Below, piece by piece: positions 16,984 to 25,155 of a stretch of 64,000 nucleotides of DNA. The notes beneath the pieces were generated by a model, which did no database searches, had not been told where the DNA came from, and saw only the letters and a program-made list of their open reading frames with translations. The DNA comes from Methanobacteriota archaeon. GTDB lineage: Archaea; Halobacteriota; Methanomicrobia; Methanomicrobiales; Methanocorpusculaceae. Location of the stretch: the NCBI GenBank assembly GCA_023396065.1, contig JAEWXF010000028.1:254823-318822 (forward strand). Direction: 5' to 3'. Each line of letters starts with the position of its first letter. Positions within the stretch are counted from its first letter, which is position 1. The position numbers and the translations under genes are program-made.

Positions 16984-18591
16984 ATGCAGCTCGACATCTC
17001 CCCGAAATCCGTTACCTTCCATCTCTCGCCGGACGTCGTCAGCGAGATCAGCACCCTCACCGCAAAAACCCTCAAAGAGGGACAAATCGACCGTGAAGAT
17101 GCAAAGCATCTCCAAATAGCCGTAGAAAAAGTTCTCCTCAAATGGCTGTCCGTCTTAGGAGAAGGAACCGAATGTACCTTCCGGAGCGGTCGCCGTCTCG
17201 GTCGCCAGTACATCACCCTTGCAGTTCCCGGACCAAAGGTCAACCCGTTCGGCGGTGAAGAGGACTGTGTCCTAACCGGCGGCAACTCCGTTCAGACACT
17301 CCTTGCCAACATTGGTCTCGTTCCATCCTACCACTACGTCAGCGGGGAAAACCAGATTGCCTTAATGCCGAAACGGCAAAAGGTCAATCCTCTGATATAC
17401 CTCGTCTGCTCCGTCATCGCCGGTATCCTCACCGGCCTTCTCTGCCGGACACTGCCGGACGGCATATCTCATACTATCGGTACGGGAATTGTCACACCGC
17501 TGTTTGACACATTTATCGGTGTGCTGGTTGCCGTCGCTCTCCCAATGATGTTCCTCTCCCTGCTGTGGGGCATCTACAGTATCGGTGACACTGCCACACT
17601 CGGTAACATCGGCAACAAAGTTATCGCCCGCTATTTCGGCAGGATTTATTTCACCCTCATTATCTGTACCTTTGTTGCCCTGTCGTTCTTCCACTTCACC
17701 GTTGAGGGAGGGTCCCAAAGTCTTGGAGAGTTTCAGGCCATCTTTACCATGCTGCTGTCCATCATCCCGACCAACATTCTCACCCCGTTCACCGAGGGAA
17801 ACACACTCCAGATCATCTTCCTTGCAGTAATATTTGGCCTCGCAATGCTCATTCTGAATAAAAAGATTCCCACCATCGTTCAGTTTGTCGGGCAGGCCAA
17901 CACGCTGATCCAGCTGGTGATGGAATGGATCACCTCGCTTCTGCCAATCATTATCTTCATCAGCATTCTGCATCTGATGCTGACCGATATCGAGAACCTC
18001 GGCGATCTGTGGAAACTGTTTGCCGTGATTCTCCTCTGTGTGCTAGTGAATCTGGTTCTGATGGTTGGCGGCGTATCATTCGGTCGTAAGATAACCCCGG
18101 TGCGTCTGGTGAAAAAACTCCTGCCGTCATTTCTGATTGCCCTTACCACCGCATCATCCGCGGCAACGTTTTCCACCAACATGGACACCTGCGAAAAAAA
18201 ACTCGGTATTTCGTCCCGGCTGGTAAACTTCGGAGTTCCTCTCGGCACGGCATTCTCCCGCCCAGGACACGCAGCAATATTTTTCTGCGTGTGTCTCTTT
18301 ATGGCTGATTATTATGCCGTCCCGATTACCTTATCCTGGGTATTCATGGCAATTCTGACCGCAGGTCTTCTGGCACTGGCGGTTCCGCCAGTTCCGGGAG
18401 GGGGGATTGCCTGTTACTCAATTCTGTTCCTGCAGCTCGGCATTCCGGTTGAAGCGCTGGGAATTGCAGTTGTGCTGGAGATTCTGCTGGATTTCCTGAG
18501 TACGGCTCTCAACATGGTAGCAGTGCCAATCGACATGGTACAGGTAGCAGCCAAACTGGATATGCTGGATGAAGAAAAACTGAAAACGTAA
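16984..18591 (+). CDS. divergent SLC1/DAACS-family cation:dicarboxylate symporter with N-terminal soluble domain
   Basis: A 535-residue protein. Residues 1-130 are soluble and contain HLQIAVEKVLLKWLSVLGEG, which resembles the helix after the N-box of GHKL/RsbW-like domains. From about 135 on there are eight or more membrane segments plus two hairpin-like regions of SLC1 type: ALTTASSAATFSTNMDT (the serine-rich hairpin) and, later, GGIACYSILFLQLGIP. The normally near-invariant NMDGT sodium/substrate motif is replaced by FSRPGHAA. It probably moves an organic anion or amino acid with cations, with the soluble part perhaps gating it; both are inference. A TATA box at 16938 supports the start. 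Confidence 0.75.
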   Translation: MQLDISPKSVTFHLSPDVVSEISTLTAKTLKEGQIDREDAKHLQIAVEKVLLKWLSVLGEGTECTFRSGRRLGRQYITLAVPGPKVNPFGGEEDCVLTGGNSVQTLLANIGLVPSYHYVSGENQIALMPKRQKVNPLIYLVCSVIAGILTGLLCRTLPDGISHTIGTGIVTPLFDTFIGVLVAVALPMMFLSLLWGIYSIGDTATLGNIGNKVIARYFGRIYFTLIICTFVALSFFHFTVEGGSQSLGEFQAIFTMLLSIIPTNILTPFTEGNTLQIIFLAVIFGLAMLILNKKIPTIVQFVGQANTLIQLVMEWITSLLPIIIFISILHLMLTDIENLGDLWKLFAVILLCVLVNLVLMVGGVSFGRKITPVRLVKKLLPSFLIALTTASSAATFSTNMDTCEKKLGISSRLVNFGVPLGTAFSRPGHAAIFFCVCLFMADYYAVPITLSWVFMAILTAGLLALAVPPVPGGGIACYSILFLQLGIPVEALGIAVVLEILLDFLSTALNMVAVPIDMVQVAAKLDMLDEEKLKT

Positions 18592-18593
18592 AA

Positions 18594-18651
18594 GTCCAAG
18601 AGTCCGCTTCGCGAGCTCTTGAGACGTCTCAAGCGCCAAAGGCGCTTGGAC
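18594..18651. repeat. nested palindromic element between convergent genes
   Basis: Outer arms GTCCAAG (18594-18600) and CTTGGAC (18645-18651) enclose three more palindromes: CAAGAG/CTCTTG (18597-18602, 18616-18621), GAGACGTCTC (18621-18630) and CAAGCGCC-AAA-GGCGCTTG (18630-18648). It lies exactly between two convergent genes and may end transcription both ways. Its GTCCAAG arms recur in the element inside the addA-like gene. Confidence 0.7.
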
Positions 18652-18656
18652 AAATT

Positions 18657-19055
18657 TTAGAAATGCAACTCCTGTATCATCCATTCCTTTAGTTCCTCAC
18701 GCAACCGGCGATAATCTGAGAGTTCATCCTCACCAATCCACAGATCCGGAGAACGAACCGGATGATAGATCACCTCAGCCGCCGGAGGGAATGCAGTCCG
18801 TGCCTGCCAGGCATTTTCGCAGAGTACCACCAGTACATCATATGTTCTCACCGGCAGTTCGCAGAGGAGTTTTGCATACATCGAAAAACAGTCAACCCCT
18901 TCCTCTTCTAAAACCCTGACAACATGCGGAGACAGAGCAGCCTTTCCAATCCCGGCTGAAGCAATATCCCAGTTGGGATGAAGCCGCCTGCATACTCCCT
19001 CGGCAAGCTGGGATCGGACAGAATTGTAGGTACATACAAAGAGAACAGAGGTCAT
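18657..19055 (-). CDS. low-molecular-weight protein-tyrosine phosphatase / arsenate reductase family protein
   Basis: A 132-residue protein beginning MTSVLFVCTYNSVRSQLAEG. The C-x5-R loop (CTYNSVR) at residues 8-14 is the catalytic site of this family. The general acid aspartate is probably in PVRSPDLWIGED. Members dephosphorylate tyrosines or reduce arsenate through cysteine relays. Few further cysteines are placed like those of thioredoxin-coupled ArsC, so a phosphatase role is at least as likely. I start at 19055, where the family fold begins; the open frame runs further upstream into the Fic promoter. It is divergent from the Fic gene. Confidence 0.8.
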   Translation of the reverse strand: MTSVLFVCTYNSVRSQLAEGVCRRLHPNWDIASAGIGKAALSPHVVRVLEEEGVDCFSMYAKLLCELPVRTYDVLVVLCENAWQARTAFPPAAEVIYHPVRSPDLWIGEDELSDYRRLREELKEWMIQELHF

Positions 19056-19117
19056 CCAACAGTATTCGGAGTCCGGGAAAATAATGATTGTGCCAGGAGA
19101 ACGAAACCATCTTATTC

Positions 19118-19134
19118 CTCTATACCCCATAGAG
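19118..19134 (+). promoter_or_regulatory. palindrome overlapping the core promoter of the Fic gene
   Basis: CTCTAT-ACCCC-ATAGAG, a 6-bp inverted repeat that includes the TATA-like CTATACC, lies 16-32 bases before the ATG at 19150. A dimeric regulator bound here would block transcription. The winged helix of the Fic protein itself is a candidate, by position only. Confidence 0.4.
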
Positions 19135-19149
19135 AAAGAAAGATACTGT

Positions 19150-20187
19150 ATGCCTGACTCATCGTATGTACCTCCTTTTACTCTTACCAGTGCAATGGTA
19201 AATCTGATTGCCGGAATCAGTGAACTGGTTGGACAACTTACGGTCAACGGGAGTCTGCAAAGAAATCCCCATCTCAGGAGGAATAATCGGATCCAGACGA
19301 TTCACTCGTCGTTAGCGATTGAAAATAATACCCTGACACTGTCGCAGGTTACCAATATCATTCAGGGGAAGCGAGTCCTCGGACCACCCGATGAGATCCG
19401 TGAGGTCAAGAATGCCTATGCAGCATATGAGCAGCTACTGCGTCTGAATCCCTATTCGCTTGATGATCTGTTACATACTCATAAGATTCTAATGGCAGAT
19501 CTGGTCCAGGAGGCGGGAGTTCTCCGAAGTGGCGGAGTCGGGGGTTTTGCCGGAACGAAGCTTGTCCATCTGGCCCCTCCGGCACAATTTGTTTCTGGGC
19601 AGCTAACTGAACTGCTTGCCTGGTGTGAACAGGCAGATGTGCATCCCCTGATTAAAAGTTGTGTATTTCATGCTGAATTTGAGTTTATCCATCCGTTTGT
19701 CGATGGGAACGGACGTATGGGGAGAATGTGGCAGACACTCCTGCTGAGTACATGGAAACCACTCTTTGCCTGGCTGCCGGTTGAGTCACTGATTGAGAAA
19801 CACCAGACTCAGTACTATGCGGCACTGGATATTGCCGGTAAACAGGGAAACAGTACCGTATTCGTGGAATTTATGCTGGAGATTCTCCGGACTGCGCTTG
19901 AAGATGCTATCGTTTCTGCACGATATGATACTGTAAATGAGATAGTATATGATACTGTATCTGATGCTGGGTTTGAAACCCTGAATATTACGCAAAAAGA
20001 AGAGGCAATTCTTGAAATTATCCGGAAAAACAGAGATAGTATCATTACAGACATAGTTCAGAAAACCGGATTTTCCAGGGCCACTGTGACACGGGCTCTC
20101 GCATCTCTGAAGAAAAAAGGGATTCTTGAGCGGGTAGGTTCTGATAAAACCGGCTACTGGAAAATTACTGGTCTGTTCTACCGCTGA
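19150..20187 (+). CDS. Fic-domain protein (AMPylase-type) with C-terminal winged helix
   Basis: A 345-residue protein. The Fic motif HPFVDGNGRMGR is near residues 181-192 and carries every catalytic residue for transferring AMP from ATP to target hydroxyls. The N-terminal inhibitory motif SLAIEN (54-59, pattern S/T-x3-E-G/N) marks a class II Fic protein that restrains itself. The last ~75 residues (QKEEAILEIIRKNRDSIITDIV..TGFSRATVTRALASLKKKGILERVG) are a MarR-like winged helix. The ATG at 19150 is chosen over 19084, which lies upstream of the TATA-like box. The target is unknown. No antitoxin gene is adjacent, in keeping with built-in inhibition. Confidence 0.92.
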   Translation: MPDSSYVPPFTLTSAMVNLIAGISELVGQLTVNGSLQRNPHLRRNNRIQTIHSSLAIENNTLTLSQVTNIIQGKRVLGPPDEIREVKNAYAAYEQLLRLNPYSLDDLLHTHKILMADLVQEAGVLRSGGVGGFAGTKLVHLAPPAQFVSGQLTELLAWCEQADVHPLIKSCVFHAEFEFIHPFVDGNGRMGRMWQTLLLSTWKPLFAWLPVESLIEKHQTQYYAALDIAGKQGNSTVFVEFMLEILRTALEDAIVSARYDTVNEIVYDTVSDAGFETLNITQKEEAILEIIRKNRDSIITDIVQKTGFSRATVTRALASLKKKGILERVGSDKTGYWKITGLFYR

Positions 20188-20232
20188 GCAAAACAGGAAT
20201 CCTCATCTTATTTCGGGGTATACCTTTCTGGT

Positions 20233-20721
20233 ATGGCCACCATCCGGTTTGCAACGGAAGCTGATATCCCACAGATCCTTTCCTTTATCAAAGGACTTGC
20301 TGAGTATGAACATATGCTGGACAAGGTCATCGCAACGGAAGATGCCCTGCACGAATGGATTTTTGTTCGGCAAAAAGCCGAGGTACTGATCGCTGAGGCT
20401 GCCGGAAGGCCGGTCGGTTTTGCCCTGTTCTTTCATAACTTCTCGACATTTCTCGGTCGTGCCGGCATCTATCTGGAAGACCTCTATGTTCTGCCGGAGG
20501 CACGGGGTCAGGGAATTGGAAAAGCATTTTTGCAGCGGCTTGCACAGATTGCGGTGGAACGGGGCTGCGGGAGACTGGAGTGGTGGTGCCTTGACTGGAA
20601 CAAGCCCAGTATCGACTTTTACCTCTCGCTCGGTGCCGAACCAATGAGTGACTGGACGGTGTACAGAATTGCCGGAGACACTCTGCATGAAATGGCTGGA
20701 AAAATGAAAAAAGAAGAGTGA
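20233..20721 (+). CDS. GNAT-family N-acetyltransferase
   Basis: A 162-residue GNAT enzyme. The acetyl-CoA pyrophosphate loop is VLPEARGQGIGKAFLQRL near residues 85-102 (pattern R/Q-x2-G-x-G/A). The C-terminal part WCLDWNKPSIDFYLSLGAEPM and the N-terminal ATEADIPQILSFIKGLAEYE resemble the diamine (spermidine/thialysine) acetyltransferase branch. Its substrate may be a polyamine or a lysine analogue; this is family-level inference. It follows Fic by 45 bases and converges on phoU. Confidence 0.85.
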   Translation: MATIRFATEADIPQILSFIKGLAEYEHMLDKVIATEDALHEWIFVRQKAEVLIAEAAGRPVGFALFFHNFSTFLGRAGIYLEDLYVLPEARGQGIGKAFLQRLAQIAVERGCGRLEWWCLDWNKPSIDFYLSLGAEPMSDWTVYRIAGDTLHEMAGKMKKEE

Positions 20722-20723
20722 AT

Positions 20724-21395
20724 TTAGTTCAGTCTGCCAATACCGTCAATCGACATACGTTTCCCGGTCTGCATATAATACACCTTCTCGCCCATCCGGC
20801 ATGCATGATCAGCACACCGTTCGAGATACCGGTTAATCATATGATATGCACTGCACTGGGGAACAACCGAGACATCCATCTCCATTGCCGCCACACAGGA
20901 CTCATACACATGGTCATACATCCGGTCAATCTCCTCCTCAATACGGGACAGAGAAGAGAGCTGGGTGATATCCCCGGTTGCAAACGCATTGTACACGATA
21001 TCCAGCATATAAACCGTCTTCTCACCCATCTCCGCAAGCATACCGGAGATCTCCGGCACATGCTCCCGATCAGTAAACTGTACGATCAGTTCTGCAATAT
21101 CTTTCCCGTATCTGCCGACCCGCTCGGATGACGTAATCATATCCAGACTGCAGGCGATACTGCGAAGGTCGGACGCCATTGGCTGATTCAACGCAATCAG
21201 GAGTACACCGCGTTCATTCAGCAGATCATACTGACTTGCAATGTACTCTTTCTGCCGGACAACATCCGCCGCCACCTCACGATCAACCGTTTCAAATGCC
21301 ATCAGCGCATTTTTTAGCATACCTAACGCAAACCGGCCGTACCAGTTTACCTGATCCTTATAGGAACCAAGTTCAATGTGGAAATACTCATTCAT
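20724..21395 (-). CDS. phoU: PhoU phosphate-transport regulator
   Basis: A 223-residue all-helical protein with two PhoU repeats. The metal-binding signatures are visible as SSERVGRYGKDIAELIV and INRYLERCADHACRMGEKVYY (E-R-x2-D-x6-E pattern). PhoU restrains phosphate uptake through the Pst transporter. It is the last gene of the pst operon, two bases after pstB. Confidence 0.95.
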   Translation of the reverse strand: MNEYFHIELGSYKDQVNWYGRFALGMLKNALMAFETVDREVAADVVRQKEYIASQYDLLNERGVLLIALNQPMASDLRSIACSLDMITSSERVGRYGKDIAELIVQFTDREHVPEISGMLAEMGEKTVYMLDIVYNAFATGDITQLSSLSRIEEEIDRMYDHVYESCVAAMEMDVSVVPQCSAYHMINRYLERCADHACRMGEKVYYMQTGKRMSIDGIGRLN

Positions 21396-21396
21396 G

Positions 21397-22146
21397 TTAT
21401 CCGAATCTCCCGGTCACATAGCGTTCCGTCAACTCTTCTGCAGGATTAGAGAAAATTTTCGGGGTTGCATCCACCTCAATCAGCTTTCCAAGATACATAA
21501 ATCCTGTTGTATCACTGACGCGGGCTGCCTGCTGCATATTGTGGGTCACGATAATCACCGTGTATTGTTTCTTCAGCTCCGTGATCAGACTCTCAATCTT
21601 GGACGTCGCAATCGGGTCGAGTGCGGAACAGGGTTCATCCATCAGAATAATTTCCGGGCTTACCGCAAGTGTTCGCGCAATGCAGAGTCTCTGCTGCTGA
21701 CCTCCGGAAAGACCGAGTGCCGAATCATGCAGACGGTCCTTCACTTCATCCCAAAGGGCCGCACCTTTCAGACTGGTTTCTACAATCGCATCCAGTTTCC
21801 CGGCATCATGTTCCCCGTGGGCACGGGGACCGTATGCGATGTTGTCATAAATCGATTTCGGGAACGGATTCGGCCGCTGAAATACCATCCCGATCTGTTT
21901 GCGCAGTTCTACCGGATCGGCATCCAGAATATTTTCGTCACGGAAGAGAATTTCTCCCGCTATTTTGCAGACCGGAATCAGATCATTCATCCGGTTCAGA
22001 CAGCGGAGAAGTGTTGACTTTCCGCAGCCGGACGGTCCGATGAGGGCTGTCACGTTCTTTTCTTCAAACGGGAAGCTCACATCAAAGAGTGCCTGCTTTG
22101 TTCCGTATGATAAGTTCAGATTATTGGTTGAAATTACGGTTGTCAT
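21397..22146 (-). CDS. pstB: phosphate ABC transporter ATP-binding protein
   Basis: A 249-residue ATPase. Walker A is GPSGCGKSTLLRC near residue 38, the PstB-specific RPNPFPKSIYDN stretch is near 90, the signature is LSGGQQQRLCIARTLA and Walker B is IILMDEPCSALDP. It drives the PstCA channel to import phosphate at the inner face of the membrane. It lies six bases after the fused pstCA gene. Confidence 0.97.
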   Translation of the reverse strand: MTTVISTNNLNLSYGTKQALFDVSFPFEEKNVTALIGPSGCGKSTLLRCLNRMNDLIPVCKIAGEILFRDENILDADPVELRKQIGMVFQRPNPFPKSIYDNIAYGPRAHGEHDAGKLDAIVETSLKGAALWDEVKDRLHDSALGLSGGQQQRLCIARTLAVSPEIILMDEPCSALDPIATSKIESLITELKKQYTVIIVTHNMQQAARVSDTTGFMYLGKLIEVDATPKIFSNPAEELTERYVTGRFG

Positions 22147-22152
22147 GAAAGA

Positions 22153-24066
22153 TTACCTCAGAAGTTTATTCTGGAAATGTTTGCGCAGGAGAATTGCCGC
22201 AAGATAGATGGCCATCACGAGAACGATCAGGACAACTGCGGTTCCGTACTGCTGCGTGGTTGCGCCGGGAACACTGGTGGAAAGAACGAACAGGTGGAAC
22301 GGTAATGCCATTACCGGATCAAAGAGATCCATGCTGATGAACCGTTTGGTAAACACCACAGCCGTAAACATAATCGGTGCTGTTTCACCCGCAGCCCGGC
22401 CGATAGAAAGAATGGCACCGGTAAGAATACCCGGGGCTGCTGACGGAAGAACAACTTTCCGGATGGTCTGCCATTTGGTTGCGCCAAGTCCGAGGGAAGC
22501 TTCCCGAAGCGCACTCGGAACCGCCTTGAGTGCTTCTTCCGTGGTTCTGACGATGGTCGGCAGGATCATCAGTGCCAGACATATCTGACCCGCAAGCATA
22601 CAGATTCCCCAGTTCAGGAAAATGACAAAGAAGGCAAAGCCGAACAGGCCGAATACAATCGACGGTGTGCCATTGAGGAGGTCATTGCCGGTTCGGAGAG
22701 CACGGGTGAGAATATTCTCTCGCGAGTACTCAATCAAGTAAATGGCTGCACCAATTCCAATCGGCAGGGCAATAACGATCGCTCCGGCAACCAGCTGGAG
22801 TGTTCCGATAATTGCCGGATAAATTCCTCCGGCACGCCCCAGATCACTGGGGGACGAGGTCAGAAACTCCCAGGAGATTGCAGGAATGCCATTCGAGAAG
22901 ATGTCCCAGAGAATTATGATCAGAATGAGAATTACTGCGGCAGTACAGGCATAAATAAGCCCGAACGCACCCTGCTGCGCGAGTTTCTGCGGAATTTTTG
23001 ATTTTCCGAGATACCAGCCGGCGGCGAGGACTGCAAGGATTCCCGCAGGCAGAATTCCGGCTGCGGCAACAATGAAGATGAAGAGGAGAACAGCCGCCGC
23101 CGCGAACAGAATCTTTTTGATCTGTGCTTTCCGGACGGCAGAGATACGGGATTTTTTCTGTGTTCCCTCCTGAATGTGACGGATAATCCTGGCCGAGAGA
23201 AGATTCACGACTAAGGTAATGAGTAACAGGACAACTGCTACGCCAAAGAGGGCATAGTAATGCATACTGCCGGTGGCAACTTCAGCCATCTCAATACCCA
23301 GGGTTGCCGTGAGTGTTCTGACCGGTGAGAGTATGTTCCAGACCGGGTCCGGAATGATTGCGGCGTTTCCGGCGACCATCATAACGGCCATCGTTTCACC
23401 GATTGCCCGGCCCATACCGAGGACGATCGCTGCTGAGATACCGGATGCGGCGGCAGGCAACAGAACACGGGAGATGGTATGCCAGTAAGTAGCCCCCAGT
23501 CCCAACGATGCTTCCTTGTAGTCCTTCGGAACGGCAAACAATGCATCTTCGGAAACGGAGACGATCGTCGGCAGGGCCATAATTCCGAGGATGACCGAGG
23601 CCGCAAGCCAGGAGAAACCACTCGAAATATCCAGTGTGGTTCTGAGGAAGCTGCAAAGAACAACCATGCCAAAGAAACCGTATACGACGGACGGAATGCC
23701 GGCGAGCAGTTCGATAACCGGTTTTACCGTGTCACGGATTTTTGGCGGTGCGAGATACGAGATGTAGACGGCGGTTGCAAGACCCAGAGGGACGGCAAAA
23801 ATCATCGCGCCGAGCGTTACCAGCAGTGTATCGATAATGAGTGCAGCAATACCGTAGGACGGCGTTGAACCGGTTGGGTTCCAGTCGGTATTGAAGAGAA
23901 ATCCTGAAATTCCCACTTCGGCAAAGGCCGGAAGGGCTGTATAGATCAGGTAACCCAAAATAAAAACAACAGCCGCTGCAGAAATCAGTGCGGTGAGAAG
24001 CCATACGGATTTCATGATCCGTTCCCGCAGAATTCTTGCGTTGGCTGTGCTTACATTTTCAGTCAT
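22153..24066 (-). CDS. pstCA: phosphate ABC transporter permease, PstC-PstA fusion
   Basis: A single 637-residue membrane protein holds both permease halves. The first (about 1-300) carries EASLGLGATYWHTISRVLLPAAASG, the second (about 360-637) EASLGLGATKWQTIRKVVLPSAAPG. These are the two EAA loops that contact PstB. A linker of ~60 residues contains one or two extra hydrophobic helices. PstC and PstA are usually separate proteins of ~300 residues each. The fused gene sits in the normal operon place between pstS and pstB, and no frameshift is seen. Confidence 0.93.
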   Translation of the reverse strand: MTENVSTANARILRERIMKSVWLLTALISAAAVVFILGYLIYTALPAFAEVGISGFLFNTDWNPTGSTPSYGIAALIIDTLLVTLGAMIFAVPLGLATAVYISYLAPPKIRDTVKPVIELLAGIPSVVYGFFGMVVLCSFLRTTLDISSGFSWLAASVILGIMALPTIVSVSEDALFAVPKDYKEASLGLGATYWHTISRVLLPAAASGISAAIVLGMGRAIGETMAVMMVAGNAAIIPDPVWNILSPVRTLTATLGIEMAEVATGSMHYYALFGVAVVLLLITLVVNLLSARIIRHIQEGTQKKSRISAVRKAQIKKILFAAAAVLLFIFIVAAAGILPAGILAVLAAGWYLGKSKIPQKLAQQGAFGLIYACTAAVILILIIILWDIFSNGIPAISWEFLTSSPSDLGRAGGIYPAIIGTLQLVAGAIVIALPIGIGAAIYLIEYSRENILTRALRTGNDLLNGTPSIVFGLFGFAFFVIFLNWGICMLAGQICLALMILPTIVRTTEEALKAVPSALREASLGLGATKWQTIRKVVLPSAAPGILTGAILSIGRAAGETAPIMFTAVVFTKRFISMDLFDPVMALPFHLFVLSTSVPGATTQQYGTAVVLIVLVMAIYLAAILLRKHFQNKLLR

Positions 24067-24092
24067 ACAATTCCCCGAAAAAAGGTACGGGT

Positions 24093-24947
24093 TTATGCCA
24101 CTGGCACAAATCCGTTGTCGCTTAAGATTTTCTGACCGTCTGCAGAGAGGATGAAGTCAAGGTAACTCTTTGCAAGCGGGGACGGGTCACCGTTCGTGAT
24201 CATCAGAAGCGGACGGTTGATCGTGTAGGTTCCGTCAATGACGGTTGCAACCGAGGGGGTTATCCCATCGATAGTGAAGGCTTTCACGCTTGTGTCCACA
24301 TACTCAAGGGAGACATAGCCGATTGCCCCGGGGGTCTGGGCAACGCTTTTCTGAACTGCTCCATTGGAGTTGAGTTCCTGCATAGTCTTTGCGGCGTCTT
24401 CTTTCTTTAAGACGAACTCGGTGAAGAATTCCCGGGTTCCGGAAGCACTGTCACGGCCGACAAGTACAATTTCTGCGTCATTTCCGCCGACTTCGTTCCA
24501 GTTGGTAATTTTACCCTGATAAATGTCCTTTACCTGTGCAAGCGTCAGACCGTTTACCGGGTTGGACGGGTGGGCAATGATTGCGATGCCGTCACGGCCG
24601 ATAACATATTCTTTGAAGCTGTTTGCGGATTTTTCCGAGTCTTTCAGTTCACGGGAGAGCATACCGATATCGGCGGTTCCCGAGGCTGCTGCGGTTACGC
24701 CCACGCCGGAACCGCCGCCGCTGATCTGAATGTCGGCTGCTTTGTGCTGGTCCATGTAGACTTCGGCGACTGCCTGAGCAACCGGAAGTACGGTCGTGGA
24801 ACCTGCTATGGAGATCGTGCCGGAGACGTCATCTGCTGCCGGCTGGCTGACACATCCTGCAGTAAGGAAGATCAGTGCAAGCATTGCAATGGCAAATGCT
24901 GCAACTTTCCCCGCAGGGCTGGTTTTGAACGATGTAAAGCTACGCAT
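24093..24947 (-). CDS. pstS: phosphate-binding lipoprotein
   Basis: A 284-residue exported binding protein. An N-terminal helix ends in LTAGCVS, a lipobox-like site for lipid anchoring. The phosphate-contact sequences SIAGSTTVLP, SGGGSGVGVTA and RDSASGTREFF are all present. It captures phosphate outside the membrane and passes it to PstCA. It heads the pst operon and faces the SpoVT/AbrB-PhoU gene across ~208 bases of control region. Confidence 0.95.
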   Translation of the reverse strand: MRSFTSFKTSPAGKVAAFAIAMLALIFLTAGCVSQPAADDVSGTISIAGSTTVLPVAQAVAEVYMDQHKAADIQISGGGSGVGVTAAASGTADIGMLSRELKDSEKSANSFKEYVIGRDGIAIIAHPSNPVNGLTLAQVKDIYQGKITNWNEVGGNDAEIVLVGRDSASGTREFFTEFVLKKEDAAKTMQELNSNGAVQKSVAQTPGAIGYVSLEYVDTSVKAFTIDGITPSVATVIDGTYTINRPLLMITNGDPSPLAKSYLDFILSADGQKILSDNGFVPVA

Positions 24948-25090
24948 ACTATTATCCTGGTGAAAAACACCCGGAGGCCGGGGCGTTTTCTGCCGCCAAC
25001 TTCCGACTCATAGGTTATAGATAATCAAGCATAGGGATGTCCGACATAGATTGGGTAAAGTATAGGTCCACTATTCTCAGGCAGAGATTC

Positions 25091-25122
25091 CATAGAAATA
25101 TTGAGACTCTATATTTTCTATG
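25091..25122 (+). promoter_or_regulatory. inverted repeat and TATA box in the pst/regulator divergent region
   Basis: CATAGAAATAT (25091-25101) and ATATTTTCTATG (25111-25122) form a near-perfect inverted repeat whose right arm contains the TATA-like CTATATTTT. It lies 34-40 bases ahead of the regulator start. This is the natural place for a phosphate-responsive operator; the binding protein may be the adjacent regulator, by inference. Confidence 0.45.
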
Positions 25123-25155
25123 CATGCCAATAAATATCTCTTGCGACAGATAGGT

